A DNA stretch of 64,000 bases from Ceratotherium simum simum (GCF_000283155.1 NW_004454173.1:1573438-1637437); one strand, 5' to 3'. Numbered from the stretch's first letter, positions 11,565-24,440 are shown. The notes: generated by a model not told the origin, from the letters alone. Numbers and translations: made by a program.

Positions 11565-12900
11565 GTCAATCTGAGGTGATCTGGATGGAGTAGCAACATT
11601 GTTTGGTACAGAAAGACTTCCATAAATGATGCTAAGACAGCTGGATATTGATAACAAAAAACTGAAATAAGACTCATAAAACATATGAGTTGCAGTAGGA
11701 TAAGACAAATTAGAAAGCCAAAACTACAACACTTTTATAGTATACTACAGTATAGGAGAATATCTTCATTATTTTAGAGTTGGGAAAGGATTTCTTAAAC
11801 AAAATGTTAAGAACATTAACCACAAAGGTAAAAATCAACAAATTTGACTACATTAAAATGAAAAGTTTCTGTACACCAAAAGCCGTCAACAGAGTAAAAT
11901 GGAAGTAATCGGTGGAATAAGCTGTGTGTAGCACACATGTGTGGCAAAGGGTTAGAGTCCAGAATATATAAAATCTGGTATAAACCAATGCGGAAAAAGA
12001 GAGACAAGCCAACAACAAGTAGAAAAGGCTTGATCGGGTACATTACAAAAGAAAAAATTTGAATGGCAAATAAACATATGAAAAGGTGATCAATCTTATT
12101 ACTAATCAGAAAAATGCATATTAAAGCTCCAGTGAAATACCACTATACACCCGTCAGACTTGCAATAATGAAAAAGTCTAAGAATACCAAGTGTTAGTGA
12201 GGATATGGAGCAACTAGAATTCTCATTCACTGGGGGAGTGTCAGTTGGTATAATCACTCTGGAACACAGCTTGGTATTATCTAGCAGAGCTGAATATAAC
12301 ATACGTACCCTGTAACTCTTCAGAGCCACACTTTGGTATATCCTCCAGAGAAATGTAAGAACATGTGTGCCAGAGTCTCCAGGTAAGAATCTTCATAGCA
12401 GCATTTGTTGGCAATAGCCAAAAACTGGAAACAACCCAAATATGCAACTCTAATAGGATAGATCATTTATTTTGGTATGTGAACACAATGGAAATGAATG
12501 AACCGTACCTACCAAGAACAAAATAAAAACATTCAAAAACAGAACGTTGAGTAAAAGAATCCAGAAACATGGGAAGACTTAAAGTGTGATGCCATTTCTA
12601 TGAAGTTCAAACCATTCCAAACTCAGCAATGTTGTTTAGGGATGCATATGTAAACACTCAAACTATAAAGGAGAGGGAGAAAATACTCTCCCAGAAGATA
12701 AGTGATTATCTAAAGAGGGAAGGAGAGAGCTACAATAAGGAAGGGGCACAACTGGAGATTCTGGGGTGCCTGTAATATTCTATTTCTTGATCAGATAGTA
12801 GTTACACCGGCTGTATCTTGATATTTGTTAAACTTCTATATTCTACATTCTTCTATGTGTATGTTATATTCCACACATAAAAAGTTAAAAGGAAATATGA
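11565..12900 (+). mobile_element. L1 LINE fragment, second part with 3' UTR
   Basis: Resumes L1 ORF2: 'aaatgatgctaagacagctg' near 11624, 'catatgaaaaggtgatcaat' near 12075, 'aatgcatattaaagctccag' near 12113, 'agcagcatttgttggcaata' near 12397, followed by an L1M-type 3' UTR segment 'gcctgtaatattctatttct' near 12768. All frames are broken. Confidence 0.85.
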
Positions 12901-14080
12901 AAGTCAGTTCTGGTTTAAGCAGGGCGAGGTGGCAGGATGTGAACAACAGATGGAAGCATAATACATTTCAGTGCAGAGGACTCTGTTTTGGTTGTTTTAG
13001 CTAATGAATCTCAGCTGATGAGTCCCCAGAAGCACCTACTTTGAAAAAGGCTTCCACGTGTGTCAAAACATATTAACTCTAAGCTCTGCTCAGTTTTGGG
13101 GGTAACAGTCAAATTTGTGTGTTTTCCAGTTGTTTTATCATTATTATCCATTATGATCACAATCTTGATGATGATCATCATTTCTCAGCAGAAAAGATGC
13201 TCCAGTGGATAGCAGGAACAGAGCAGGAGTAAACTTGACTGGCACAAAACATCTGTGGGCTACCCCTTCCCTTTGGCAAAAAGCTACAGGGACTCAGTAG
13301 GGCAACTTCATTAGTAAGAATTATTCACACATTACTCTTTGATCTTAGGCCATTGCTTGTACTCTTTGAGTACGTTGATGTATTCATATATATGTTGATA
13401 TTATCTATTTTGATGTCTAAACTCCTAAGGTTGGGGGACAGTTGTTCAATTTCTTTCTTCATTAATTAGGAGAGTATAGCTGAGTATATTTTAAAAATCC
13501 CTGAGTCTAAATTAATTTTTACTCCCAAATAATGAATTTGCTCAGAGGACAAGCGATAAAGTTGACAATTGGAGATATCTAGTGGTCATTGGCACTAGTT
13601 GATTGGCTGCTTGTTACGTGGTTTTGCAGAAAGCGGTCATATTTTCAGTATACAAACTGTGTGATGACTTCAAGTAGTTAAAAGCGGCCAGAGTCAAATA
13701 ATTGCATCTGTTTATGTTTGTGTGGCTACAAACGGCCATTCATTGATTTACCTAATAATTTGATGTCTAATTTTATACTTAGTTTACAAGAAGAATACAC
13801 ATACATTTATACTTATCCTTGATGAGCAATTTAGAGAACCGTCTCTTTTTCATCCCTTTGAGAAATATATAAACTCAAGACTGGCTCCTAATTTTGGAAA
13901 CAAAACACGAAAACAATTACTCCCAAGAAGATATCATGAAAAATTCCTGCTCTTGTTCTTCCCTTGCCATGACCCAGAATTCTCACACATTCGAATTACC
14001 ACCCAATAGTCTGTCTGTCATTCCAGTACGTGCTTTAAGCCTCCCAGTCTCCAAGGGTTTCTTCACACTTTTTCTTCTAC
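12901..14080. other. Unassigned sequence
   Basis: About 1.2 kb without a recognised repeat. The ORF at 13894-14085 (63 codons) has no known motif. Three 'cggcc/cggtc' pairs near 13630-13740 are ordinary. I see nothing to annotate. Confidence 0.45.
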
Positions 14081-14390
14081 CTTAACTGTTTCTCACCCTT
14101 TCCTGACAGTCCAAATCCTACTAATGCTTCAATGCTCAGGTCAAATGTCTTCTAATCCATGAAGACTTCTCCAGTCCTCTCAGTTGGAAATAAACCCATT
14201 CTCTTCATCATTTCCATAGCACTTTGCCTAACTCCCATGTAACACCCATCATTTTATCTTATATCTGTCCTGTTAGATAGTAAAGTTCCTTGAAGGCAGT
14301 GATTGTGTCTTTTTCATTCTTGATCTTTAAAGCACCTTGTACATAGTAAGTGCTGAACCATCTTTGTTGAGTGAATGACTAAATCATAGC
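14081..14390 (+). mobile_element. L2 LINE 3' end
   Basis: Sense L2 terminus: 'aatgctcaggtcaaatgtct' near 14131, 'agttccttgaaggcagtgat' near 14284, 'acatagtaagtgctgaacca' near 14341 and a final 'tgttgagtgaatgac'. This order is the classical L2 3' UTR. Confidence 0.85.
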
Positions 14391-14479
14391 CAATGGAGTT
14401 TTTATGTCATTATTACAGAAATGCTTGATGTTAAAAGGTAGGATATTGGAGATATAATCCTCAGAGATTTGTCCTTTCT

Positions 14480-15420
14480 CTTTTTTCAAGACTATTTTTC
14501 TAGAGCAGTTTCAGATTCACAGCAAAATTGAGAGGAAGGTACAGAGATTTCCCCTATACTCCCTGCCCCCACTCATGCATAGTTTTACCCATTATCAACA
14601 TCCTACACCAGAGTGGTACATTTATTACAATTGGTGAACCTATGTTGACTCATCATGATCACTCAAAGTCCATGGTTTACATTATGATTCACTCTTAGAC
14701 TTATAAAATCCATGGGTTTGGACAAATGTATAATGACATGTATCCACCATTATAGTAACATACAGATTATTTTAACTGCCCTAAAAATCTTCTGTGCTCT
14801 GCCTATTTATCCCTCCCTGACCACCAACTCTTAACAACCGCTGATCTTTTTCCGTCTCCATAATTTTGCCTTTCCAGAATGTTGGATTTATACAGTATGT
14901 AGCCTTTTCAGATTGGCTTCTTTCATGTAGTAATATGCATTTAAGATTCCTTCATGTGTTTTCATAGCTTGATAGCTCAGTTCTTGTTAGCATCAAATAA
15001 CATTCTGTTGTCTGGATATACCACAATTTATTTGTCTATTTCCCTACTGAAGGACATCTTGGTTGCCTCCAAGTTTTGGCAATTATGAATAAAGCTGCTA
15101 TAAACATCCATGTGCAGGTTTTTGTGTGGACATAAATCTTCAACTCCTTTGGGTTAATACCACGGAGTGTGATTGCTGGATCATATGATGAGAATATGTT
15201 TAGTTTCGTAAGAAACTGCCAAACTGTCTTCCAATATGGCTGTACCATTCTGCATTCCCACCAGCAATGAACGAGAGTTCCTGTTGCTACACATCCTTGC
15301 CATCATTTGGTGTTGTCAATGTTCTGGAGTTTGGCCAGGTTAAAAGGTATGCAGTGGTATCTCATTGTTGTTTTAATTTGCATTTCCCTGGTGACATATG
15401 ATATGGAGTTTTTCCTTACC
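14480..15420 (-). mobile_element. L1 LINE 3' half, antisense
   Basis: Antisense L1M: the 3' UTR lies at the left ('agcaaaattgagaggaaggt' near 14521, 'accattatagtaacatacag' near 14747) and ORF2 to the right ('gcaattatgaataaagctgc' near 15080, 'cattcccaccagcaatga' near 15252). The minus frame at 15036-15248 keeps the ORF2 C-terminal segment with 'YDPAITLRGINPKE' and 'IIAKTWRQPRCPSVGK'. The copy is dead. Confidence 0.9.
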
Positions 15421-15454
15421 TTCTTCTCTTCTCACTTAGAGAGGAGATGGAGGA

Positions 15455-15655
15455 GGAAGCTAACATCCATTGAGGATCTGGTTCATGCCGGATATTGCAA
15501 TAAGTACTTTATACATATTATATCAATAATTCTCAAAAATAACATCACTTTACAGGTGTTAAAACTGAGGCTCAAAGAGATTACCTTATTTGCCTGGACT
15601 CACAAGCAAATAAGTAGGAAATTTATATTAAATCCAGCTTTCTTGAATTCCAAAT
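15455..15655 (-). mobile_element. MIR SINE
   Basis: Antisense MIR: 'taagtactttatacatatta' near 15501, 'aaaactgaggctcaaagaga' near 15560, and a 'gactcacaagcaaataagta' segment equivalent to the core-SINE portion. Ancient and diverged. Confidence 0.85.
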
Positions 15656-17219
15656 GCTGATGGCCTTTTTTTAATCAAGTACATTTGGTTGCTATAAATA
15701 GAGATACCTCAGATTTATTGGAGTAAGAGGATTTATCGTAAAGATGAATTTGAAATGATTAGAAAGATGACCCTATGAAAGTCCAAAATATGAGCCATTA
15801 TAGAGCTGAGCCCATAGTCACTGGGACCGGACTATGGTTCTGGAGTTCAAGTGTCTCATGGAAACTGTGTTGTTGAGTTCATCATTTTCACACCATCATT
15901 CCTTCATTGACACGGCTCAGCCACTCTTAGTGGGTTCCCTTGTTTCTATCCTGTCATCCATTGGCTTTCTCTAGCTAATCGGTTTCTTCTCCCTATTCCC
16001 TGGGCTCACACATTGCTGTGGCTTACTCTGCATGGCCCTGTGAGCCTTGACTCAGCCTCCTGACATCTCTACCTTCTCTTCCAATTGGCAAGCACATTTT
16101 GGATTTCTTAATTCAAATTCCATAGCCAGAAAGAATTTGATAAAAATAGTTCTTTTTGAACTAGGACATGAAAATTAGGTGTGTTTGTAAATTTGTCACC
16201 CTGGGGAATGGCCTCCCTCAGACTCTCATCAACAGAATCGAGAGCTGTGGGAGGTGTTGGTGCAGGTGTGACCAGGCTATACATAATAATCATCTCTAGA
16301 CCAATCTCCAAATAAAGACATCCAGTCTAGATTTGTTTCTGAGCTCCAGATCTTATTTTCTATCACTTATTGGACATTTCCCCCTGCATGATGCAGATCA
16401 ATCTCAATAGCAGTATGTTTAAGATTAAATTCATTATGGTATCACCAAAAAACCCTACTCTACGCTTTGTCCTCCAACTTGGCTCCAGAACTACCTCAGG
16501 CTTTGTAACAATCTTTCCTTTGTGTTCAGGCACCATTACTTTCTAAGGGGAATGTCATCGTTGGTGTTCATAAGGTGCCAGCACAAATATTCAGTGAAAA
16601 TTGTTGTTAGATATTTTAAAATTAGACAATCGATATAGCAGATAAAATAAAATATGGAGTACTTCAACAACCACACATTTTTGACTAAGTAGAAATACAA
16701 AGTGTATAGCTTATATAATTATAAGTAGAAAAGTATTTTAAAACAATTTAAAAATAAATTCTATTAAAGAACATTTGGCTTTTTTTTAAAGTTGGATGTT
16801 GCATATCAGCTCATTTGGTCTCTTGAAAATTAAATTTAAATGAAGGCATAATGTTAATGAAAGGGATTAGTTCTCTACACCACTTGAACTTTTTGCATAA
16901 AATTATAGCTGTGAAAACTATTTATATTGGGAATGAGTCATTGACACTTGTGGGAGTTTTTCAACTAAACACAATCTTGAAGATTTGCATTAATAAGCAA
17001 GAAATGCAAACAAACTATGAATATTTAATTTTTGAAAACAACCATTCTGTAACTGAAGATAGAAAATATGTTCATGTCCCTCTTAGAGAGGTGGACTTCT
17101 TATTTTTATCTGGAACACTCTGGAATGGACGTGTACCTTGAATTGTGCCCAACACATTCAATGGGAAAAGTCTTGCATGCTTACTCAAGCTCAATATTTT
17201 GCTATGCAGAGTTTAATTT
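15656..17219. other. Unassigned sequence
   Basis: No repeat family recognised with confidence. The ORFs at 16108-16311 (minus) and 16851-17141 (plus, 96 codons) lack recognisable motifs and splice context. The region 16600-16850 is AT-rich. Confidence 0.45.
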
Positions 17220-17236
17220 TCCATCACTATTTTTTT

Positions 17237-17736
17237 TTAAATGTTTTGTTTATTGCAGTAACATTGGTTTATAACGTTGTATAAATTTCAGGTGTACATC
17301 ATTATACTTCTATTTCTGCATAGATTACATCATGTTCACCACTCAAATACTAATTACAACCCATCACCACACACATGTGCCGAATTATCCCTTTCGCCCT
17401 CCTCCCTCCCCCCCCCCCCCTTCCCCTCTGGTAACCACCAATCCAATCTCTGTCTCTATGTGTTTGTTTATTGTTGTTATTATCTACTACTTATTGATGG
17501 AAATCATACGGTATTTGACCTTCTCCCTCTGACTTATTTCACTTTGCATAATACCCTCAATGTCCATCCATGTTGTCGCAAATGGTTGGATTTCATCGGT
17601 TCTTATGGCTGAGTAGTATTCCATTGTCTATATATACCACATCTTCTTTATCCATTCGTCCCTTGATGGGCACTTAGGTTGCTTTCAAGTCTTGGCTATT
17701 GTGAATAACGCTGCAATGAACACAGGGGTGCATGTA
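17237..17736 (-). mobile_element. Young 5'-truncated L1 with target-site duplication
   Basis: The insertion reads antisense from a T-rich start, through a pyrimidine-rich 3' UTR with a 14-C-scale run near 17408-17421, into the ORF2 end ('gcataataccctcaatgtcc' near 17546, 'ggctgagtagtattccattg' near 17607, 'gtgaataacgctgcaatgaa' near 17701). A 17-bp duplication (tccatcactattttttt) is present at 17220-17236 and 17737-17753. The ~500-bp length shows strong 5' truncation, typical of target-primed reverse transcription. Confidence 0.95.
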
Positions 17737-17753
17737 TCCATCACTATTTTTTT

Positions 17754-19166
17754 AAGTGTCTGAGAGCAATTGTGGCTTACGTGGGACTTCAAGTAAGCTG
17801 AAAATGTAAGAGATTTGTTTAAGCATTAATCCTGTCAACTTGGGTCAAATAAAATCACAATCTAAAACTGTTGAAATAGAGATAAAGCTATCACTAAGAA
17901 ATGAGATTGATTTTGAAACCAGACAAAATGATAGCAGCATTCAGAAGGAGCATTCAGAAGAGATGCTGTGAGTCTAGGCATCAAATCTTGGGTGTTTTTA
18001 TTACTGAATGAAAAGGATATGATTTTCAAGGCCATTAAATTCTCCATAGGCAGGAGTTCAGGGCTGTAGACTCAAGTTTAGTGCACACTGAGACACCAGT
18101 GTGTCTCAAAAGTGTAGTTCATTGACCACCTGCAGAAGAATGGTGGGCACAGGTGCTGTATAAAAAAAAATAGAAAAGAAACTCCACCTAAATTCTACTC
18201 TAAGTTTCTACATTTTAAATAATCTCCCCAAGAGAGACTTATACAGAGCAAACGAACACTGGGTTAGGTGAACCCTTGGGGAAGGTCTGTTGAGCTTTCC
18301 TGATAACTATAGCTCAGGATGCCAGGGCCAGCAGGAAAGCAGATATGGAAGCTGTGAAGTAGGTAAGATAATGGGAAGGGAAGGGTGGGACACAAGAGGA
18401 ATTGGAGAGGCAGTTCCCTTTTAAAGACATTCATTTACATTTTAAAAACCTGTTAGTTAACAGAAAATATCTGTGAAAATTGCAACATCCACAAATTTAA
18501 CTTGAAGGAATCTTGAGTACCTGCCTGAGGGGTGTTGAACTTGAGGATTTACATGGTTAGCCATTTAATTTTTCTTTTAATCTACTTGATTTTTATTCCA
18601 TAGTCTCCTATTCTCTTAACTTCTGTTTTTATGTTTTGATACTTTAGGCTTGCTTATTATCCTTTGTAATCTTCCAGGTTGTTTGTTTTAACTGATTTAC
18701 TGTATTCTCATTTTTTGTGGTTTGCTGTATCCACAGCCCAGGTAGAGTATTTAGCGACTTCCTCGGCTGACAGACACAAAGTGAACCCTGCCTCACAGAT
18801 GTCGTGATAGGTAAACACCTGTCAACTGGATTACACACCTGCCCTTATCTAACAGCATGTGACACCTGGATGCCATGTGCTCCCCAGAAAGCACTGATGA
18901 GCAGCTCCTATTTGAAGCCTGAAGGAGAATAGTTGTAGATTTGGAAGACGAGTTGACAGATCTGCCTTTGAACTACTATTCTGACTATCCCAAATCTCCT
19001 CCTAAAACACATTAGGCAGAAGAGTATTTCCTCGGTTTCTCACAAAATCACCATCAGAGAGTGCATGCCTTTATCAAAAGTCACTAGAAGAACAATGTTA
19101 GGGATTCCAAGGTATTCTAAAATTTTGCCCCAAATCAACCCGAAACTCAGCGATCTAGAGTTTAAG
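17754..19166. other. Unassigned sequence
   Basis: No repeat named with confidence. A 'gtctcaaaagtgtagttcat' segment near 18104 is reminiscent of hAT-type short elements but too weak to assign. The minus frames 17862-18047 and 18644-18838 lack recognisable domains. Confidence 0.4.
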
Positions 19167-20570
19167 ACGTGGTTCTCAGAGTGTGGTCTGGGTCCCCAAG
19201 ACCCTCTCACGGTTTCTCAAGGTTGAAACTATTTTCATAAAAAGCAAACACTAACACATTATTTGTTATTTTCACTCTCATTCTCTCGTGAGGGCACAGG
19301 AGAGTTTTTCAGAGACTACACGATGTGATGATGTCATCATTCTAACAGTAAAGGAACGTATGCTTTGATATTCTTGTGTTTTCTAGAATTTTCTAAAGTA
19401 GTGGGTTCAAAATATGAATAAATATGTACATTTTCAGAGATTGTTTTTTCTCAGTATTTCTACTGTGCTCTTATGATGCTTCTTTGGTTTTACCTGCTAT
19501 AATATCTGTAACATCATTATCATCCAATAAATTGCTGTTTTCAAATTCTCAAGTTTTCCTCATATGTGAAAACACATAAAGAATAAGCAAACTTTGTTGT
19601 CTTGGTTGGTAAGAGTATTTTTGAATTTTTTGCGAAACTTTTCTAAACTTAGAAATCTTATATATCTTATTTTAGAATTGTATAGTACTTTACTTTTAAA
19701 TGAAAGACATTATATTATAAATAAATTTATATGTAGTGATAGATTGTTGAGTTAAATAAGGAAAATGAGGAGACTCACTTTCTCAACCAATGGTTGTACC
19801 GTCTATGTCTCAAGATGTTGAAAACGATGAAACTGACATATCACAGGACGGAGGAATCTACACGAGTGCAACTGTGAACAAGAAATAAAAATATGGTGAA
19901 AGCTGTCATCATAGAGGTTAACAATTTACTTTATTGTGTCTCAAGCAACAGAACATTTTTGAATAGTATTATGGCCTCAGTTAAGTTGCAGCATCATTTT
20001 GAGTTACAAAAAAAAGGGTAGGGTTTGGATATTTTAAAAATAGACATGATAACTCTTTAAAAGCCAAAAAAAAAAAAATTGTTACAGCTTTCCAACTAGA
20101 AATGAAAAAGCCACTGACACATTTTCAAGGCTAAGTTACCACGTTGCATTGGCTGAAGGAGCACACACAATAGCTGAGACACTAAAAAAGCTTTGTAGAG
20201 TTAACCTTACTGAATGCTTGCTGCATGAACGGGAGTAAAAGGAAGCGCTGGATCGCCATTTTTCAACAATACGGCAACACGTAAAATTAAAAATTTACTT
20301 GCAAACATGAAGACTAGGTTAGCATATCATCTGCAGAATTATACTTTGCCTTACAAATGGATGAGCTGCTGACAGGATTAAACTTGTGGTTTTGCTTACA
20401 TTTGACTGATGTCGGCATCAACTTGTTGAAGACGTTTTTTTTAGTGAATGGTTGGCAATAAACACAAATGATGCTGAAATTTTCAGTGTTAAATTGTTCT
20501 TTGAGATCTCATGATTTATCCTGAATTAACTTAAGAATGTCCTTGATGAAGTTGCAAAATTAGTATTAGT
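19167..20570 (+). mobile_element. hAT-superfamily DNA transposon fossil
   Basis: The left end 'gtggttctcagagtgtggtc' near 19170, followed by 'ccccaagaccctctcacgg' and 'ctattttcataaaaagcaaa', has the terminal and subterminal character of mammalian hAT elements of the Charlie/Zaphod sort. A decayed transposase region follows at about 19900-20480 (see separate entry). The right end was not found with certainty, so the end coordinate is approximate. Confidence 0.7.
20130..20440 (+). pseudogene. Decayed hAT transposase (RNase-H-like part)
   Basis: Conceptual reading gives 'SYHVALAEGAHTIAETLKKL' starting at about 20134, and later, in a different frame from about 20345, 'FALQMDELLTGLNLW'. These two blocks match the conserved order in hAT transposases and their domesticated relatives: the 'PHTIAE'-like segment before the catalytic core, then the 'F-LQ-DE' motif whose aspartate is the likely first catalytic acidic residue. 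The frame shift between the blocks and in-frame stops show that the gene is dead. Family resemblance is from memory of motif patterns and was not searched. Confidence 0.65.
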
Positions 20571-21180
20571 TATTATTTGGTTATTTTTAGTGAGACTGTG
20601 AATTGCACTCATCTTGGCCTTGAGTACACGTCTTCTCACTGGTTTAGGACATTCCTCTGTGCACTTTTCCATCTGCTGCCTCTCAGAACCTCTACCCCTA
20701 CAAGCTCTCTGATAATGGTTACTCACTTCATCTTCCTGATTGGAAAGTTCCTTACTTTTAAAATGGAAAAGCTAATTTCTAACTCACAGAACTGTGGTGG
20801 GGATAAGATAAGATGATTATGTGACTTGTTGCGTAAGGCATAAGCATAGCCAGAAATTGGGTAGTAGTCCCATTCATTCTATACTCTACCTTCTAAAAAT
20901 AAAATTGTTTGCAAGATGGGTCAAGAATCTATTTGCTGTACCTGTAGCTAAAGAGGACGGAGAGCAGATGTCTGGCCTGCTGAAGGCCTCATCTCTGCTT
21001 CATTCTAACTCTGTGACAGTTTTGAGGTTAGTGTAAAAACATAGTCAATACTCTTCATCTGTTTGGGTAGTTTTGGTGTATTTTCACAATCCTATCATTT
21101 GTGTGACTTTTTCTTTTTGTTCAAATCCAAATAAATACTCAGCACAGAGATTCTAACACCAAGGCTGTAGATTTCTATGC
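20571..21180. other. Unassigned sequence, possible MIR trace
   Basis: A 'ttaaaatggaaaagctaatt' segment near 20758 could be MIR core but is too diverged to call. The 79- and 71-codon frames at 20577-20816 and 20821-21036 have no recognisable motif. Confidence 0.35.
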
Positions 21181-21189
21181 AAGCATACA

Positions 21190-21440
21190 CCTTATTCCCA
21201 TGCACCTCCACTACTAATCCACTGACCCCTTTCCAAGTAACCCCATGGTTACTCGCATTTTTTTCTGCACTATTGCCTACACTATACTTTTTGATGCATT
21301 CTCTTCCAAGGCTTCCATCACATTTTTCTTCTTTGTCTTGTTACTCTTCTGAAGACCCTTTGGTCTTCACAGGCATCTTTTCCTTTGCCCACTTATCAAT
21401 GTGCTGTCAATACTCTCAGACCTTGCAAAGTGCCTGTGAA
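21190..21440 (+). mobile_element. L2 LINE fragment
   Basis: Sense L2: 'aaggcttccatcacattttt' near 21309 followed by a pyrimidine-rich 'ttcttctttgtcttgttact' segment fits the L2 ORF 3' region. Strongly diverged; the 107-codon frame 21177-21500 overlaps it and is not a gene. Confidence 0.5.
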
Positions 21441-21494
21441 ATAGTCATGATCTCCATCTTCAAGAATAAACAGAGATTTATTCCTTTATTAAAT

Positions 21495-22070
21495 CGATAA
21501 ACATTTATTGAGTGTCTACTATGTACCTAGGCAGCATGCGATGTGCTGAAATTACGATAAGGAGCAACAACAAACATGGTCTCTGTCGCTAACAGAACTT
21601 AGAATCTCTTGTGGGAAATGAACATTCGTCAGATAATGACCTAAAAAAGTCAGAGTTTAATTGCACACAGAAATAAATGCTGTGAAGGAAAAATACTTGG
21701 TTCAATGAGAACATATCACCAAGGAAACTGACCCAGATTTGGGGAGGAAGAGCAGGGAGCAAGGAAAGGTTTTGCTGAGGACACCAATATTTCAAAGAAG
21801 AGTCAAGTTTACTAGGTGATATGACGGGTTCAAGGGGGGCTGCAGGTGCGGGGAATGGCATGTGTAAAGGATAGTGTGACTAGAGCTAGAAGACCAAGGA
21901 CGGGAGTGCTACAAATTGAGGCTGCAGATACAGGCAGAAGCTGGACCCTGTGAGGCTTCCTAGGGCTGCCAAGGCTTCTAAGCACAATGGAAAACCATGA
22001 AAGGGTTTCAAACTGGGGCTCTAGGTTGAGGGGAGCAATGCCCTCTGGATTAACTTGGTAACATTCATTT
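21495..22070 (-). mobile_element. L2 LINE 3' region, antisense
   Basis: Starts with 'acatttattgagtgtctact' near 21501 (the L2 tail in reverse), then the 'taaatgctgtgaaggaaaaa' and 'gggaatggcatgtgtaaagg' segments, ending near 'ccatgaaagggtttcaaact'. The order is that of antisense L2. The minus frame 21589-21861 is the coding side of this L2, decayed. Confidence 0.85.
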
Positions 22071-22074
22071 TAAA

Positions 22075-22679
22075 AGAACACTTACAATTGTTGTGTCTCA
22101 TCAGACTCAATATGTGAAGCTGCTTCTGCTGGCAAGAGAGTCTCCGTGGGATTTGGGTGTTTAGGTATTTAGGCTACTTCATTAAATCGTTTAAATCCTC
22201 TCAGACATCCCAACTCCAATTCTCAGGGCCTAATTCTTTCCCAATCAATTCCATAACTTTTTATGGTTATCAAGTCATATGACTTTGATTCAATCTGCAG
22301 TATAATTCATCTGTCTATAGGATTGAATGGTGTTTGATTTATGACTAGAATAGCCCTGTGCATATAAGAGAAAAGAGACTCTCTTAGGGCAGTATGGAAT
22401 GCTTCTGACTTTTAGACAAGGATTTTAGCCAAAGATTTAAAATCTTGAGTTTCTTTCTCTGTTGTAAGCCCTCTGACATAGTTGGAAGCAGCCATTCCAC
22501 CCCACAGTCCTTGTATTCCTCACGACCTTCAGAATTTTCCATGTCAGCACCTCAGTTTATCCAGGCTTTGCACTTCTTTCTAAGTGGTCATTGCTGAAAT
22601 TTAAAAAGCCTTTTTACCCCTGCTTATCATGGACCACCAGTGTCCCATCCTGTCATATCAACCAGATCCTCACTTCCTT
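22075..22679. other. Unassigned sequence
   Basis: About 600 bp with no recognisable repeat or gene. Confidence 0.45.
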
Positions 22680-23690
22680 AAAACCCAATGGCAAATTGGA
22701 TTACATTAAAACTAGGAAACGCTCTCCATCAAAAAACATCATTAAGGGAATGAAAAGGCAATTCCCAGAGTGGAAGGAGATATTTGCACCAAATATAACC
22801 AACCAAGGTTTGTCTTACTAATTAGTAAGGAAAAGCAGACAACTAGGGGGAGAAATGAGCGAGAACTTCAGCTGTTTCAGAAAAGAAGATGCAAATATCC
22901 AATCAGTGTAAGATGCTCTGCTTCTTACGACACCAGAGAATGCAAATCAAAAGCACAACAAGTTTTCAGTACGTACTATCAGAATGACTAAAATTTTAGA
23001 CTGACAAGTTTAAAAGACTTATGCTTGGTAAGTGTCAGAAAAATGTGGCATAGTTAAACTTTCATGCACTTCTGGTGAAGTGTGTAAATTGGTATGATCA
23101 CTTTGGAAAACTCTTTGGTATTTTCTCCTAATGCTGAATACAAGCATACTTTATGCACCAGCAACCACTTCTATATACACATGTATCCAAGAGGAATAAG
23201 TACAAATGTGCACCAAAAGATGTACAAAAATACTCACAGCAACATTATTCATAGTAGCCAGAAAACAACTCAAATGTCCATCAACAGTATAATGGATAGA
23301 AAAAAATTGTGATGTATTCACATATTCATACAAAGAGATGTCATACAGCAAAGACAATGGATGTGGCCATATACAATATGGATGAATCTCACTAACAATG
23401 TTAAGGAAAAGAAGCTAATCACAATAGAATGCATAGTGTATGAGTTCATTGATTTAAAATTTAAAAAGGCCACCCTACCTTTGCTATTAGAGGTCAAGAG
23501 AGGGACTACCTTTGGAGAAGAGATAGGAGCACAGAGATGGATGCTTCTGGGTACTGGTAATGTTCTGTTCCTTGACCTGGGTGATGGTCACATGGAGATT
23601 TGGGCACTTGAATATATATGTGTGTGTATGATACGTATATATATGATATGATATATAAACACCATATGTAAATACCATGTATATTTAACT
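22680..23690 (+). mobile_element. L1 LINE 3' fragment with 3' UTR
   Basis: Sense L1: 'gggaatgaaaaggcaattcc' near 22747, 'gcaacattattcatagtagc' near 23240, 'caaatgtccatcaacagtat' near 23271, then a 3' UTR segment 'ctgggtactggtaatgttct' near 23547 and a TA/TG-rich tail at 23610-23660. Frames in both orientations are remnants. Confidence 0.88.
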
Positions 23691-24440
23691 GGTTTAGTTA
23701 ACCAATCCCAGATTCTCGTTTCCTTGAGGGTATATTATGCAATCATTCCCCCTGAGACTTACCAACTCATTCAAAACAGAATCTACTCTGGCTAATCTGA
23801 GCAAAGAGAGATATGTAGAAATTGTCAGGCAACTCACAGAAATTCCCAGAGGGCCAGAGAAAAGTTGGGATGTGATACAGACAGGAGCAATGTAGTTGGG
23901 GACAACACCGGCCCACTGCTGCTGCCTGTGGCTCACCACAGTCCCTGCAAAAAGTCCGGGGGCTTCTGCCAACAAGCTTGCCTGGTGTTCAGGCTCCCGG
24001 TCATGGGGTTCCTGCCTCGTGTTGCTCACTTCTGCCTCCCACTCTTGCGTTGCTTTTGATTCATGAAATCTAGGTTCTACGTCTGCTTCCCATCTGAAAG
24101 GGAGTCTGGAAAATACAGGAGCTCTGCCTTGGGCATGCAGGACTCACAATGTGGGAAACAGCAAACCATCAAAATGTTGTTCAAAAGGTACTGGACACTA
24201 AAAGTAACAGATTTCTACCACAGTTATTACAGTAATTATAGTAGCTCATGCATAGGCCATGAGACTACTACAAATTAACAGTAGACAATGGTTGGTGGTT
24301 CAAACAATAGTTTCTTTGGAGAAATATACATAATTTATTAAACAGTAAAGATTCTCTTTCAAATCATCAGGGAAAAAATGGATTTTTCAATAAACATACT
24401 ATTTTGAAATATGAAAGATGGATTAACACCTTATTTCTCA
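23691..24440. other. Unassigned block, repeat-like
   Basis: The block 23740-24130 has higher GC and segments such as 'aattcccagagggccagaga' near 23841 that look repeat-derived, but I cannot name a family. The minus frame 23694-24029 (111 codons) shows no recognisable domain. Confidence 0.4.

Noticed and set aside
17396..17425. C-rich run as a G-quadruplex or regulatory element
   Set aside because: It is the pyrimidine tract of an L1 3' UTR in antisense orientation.
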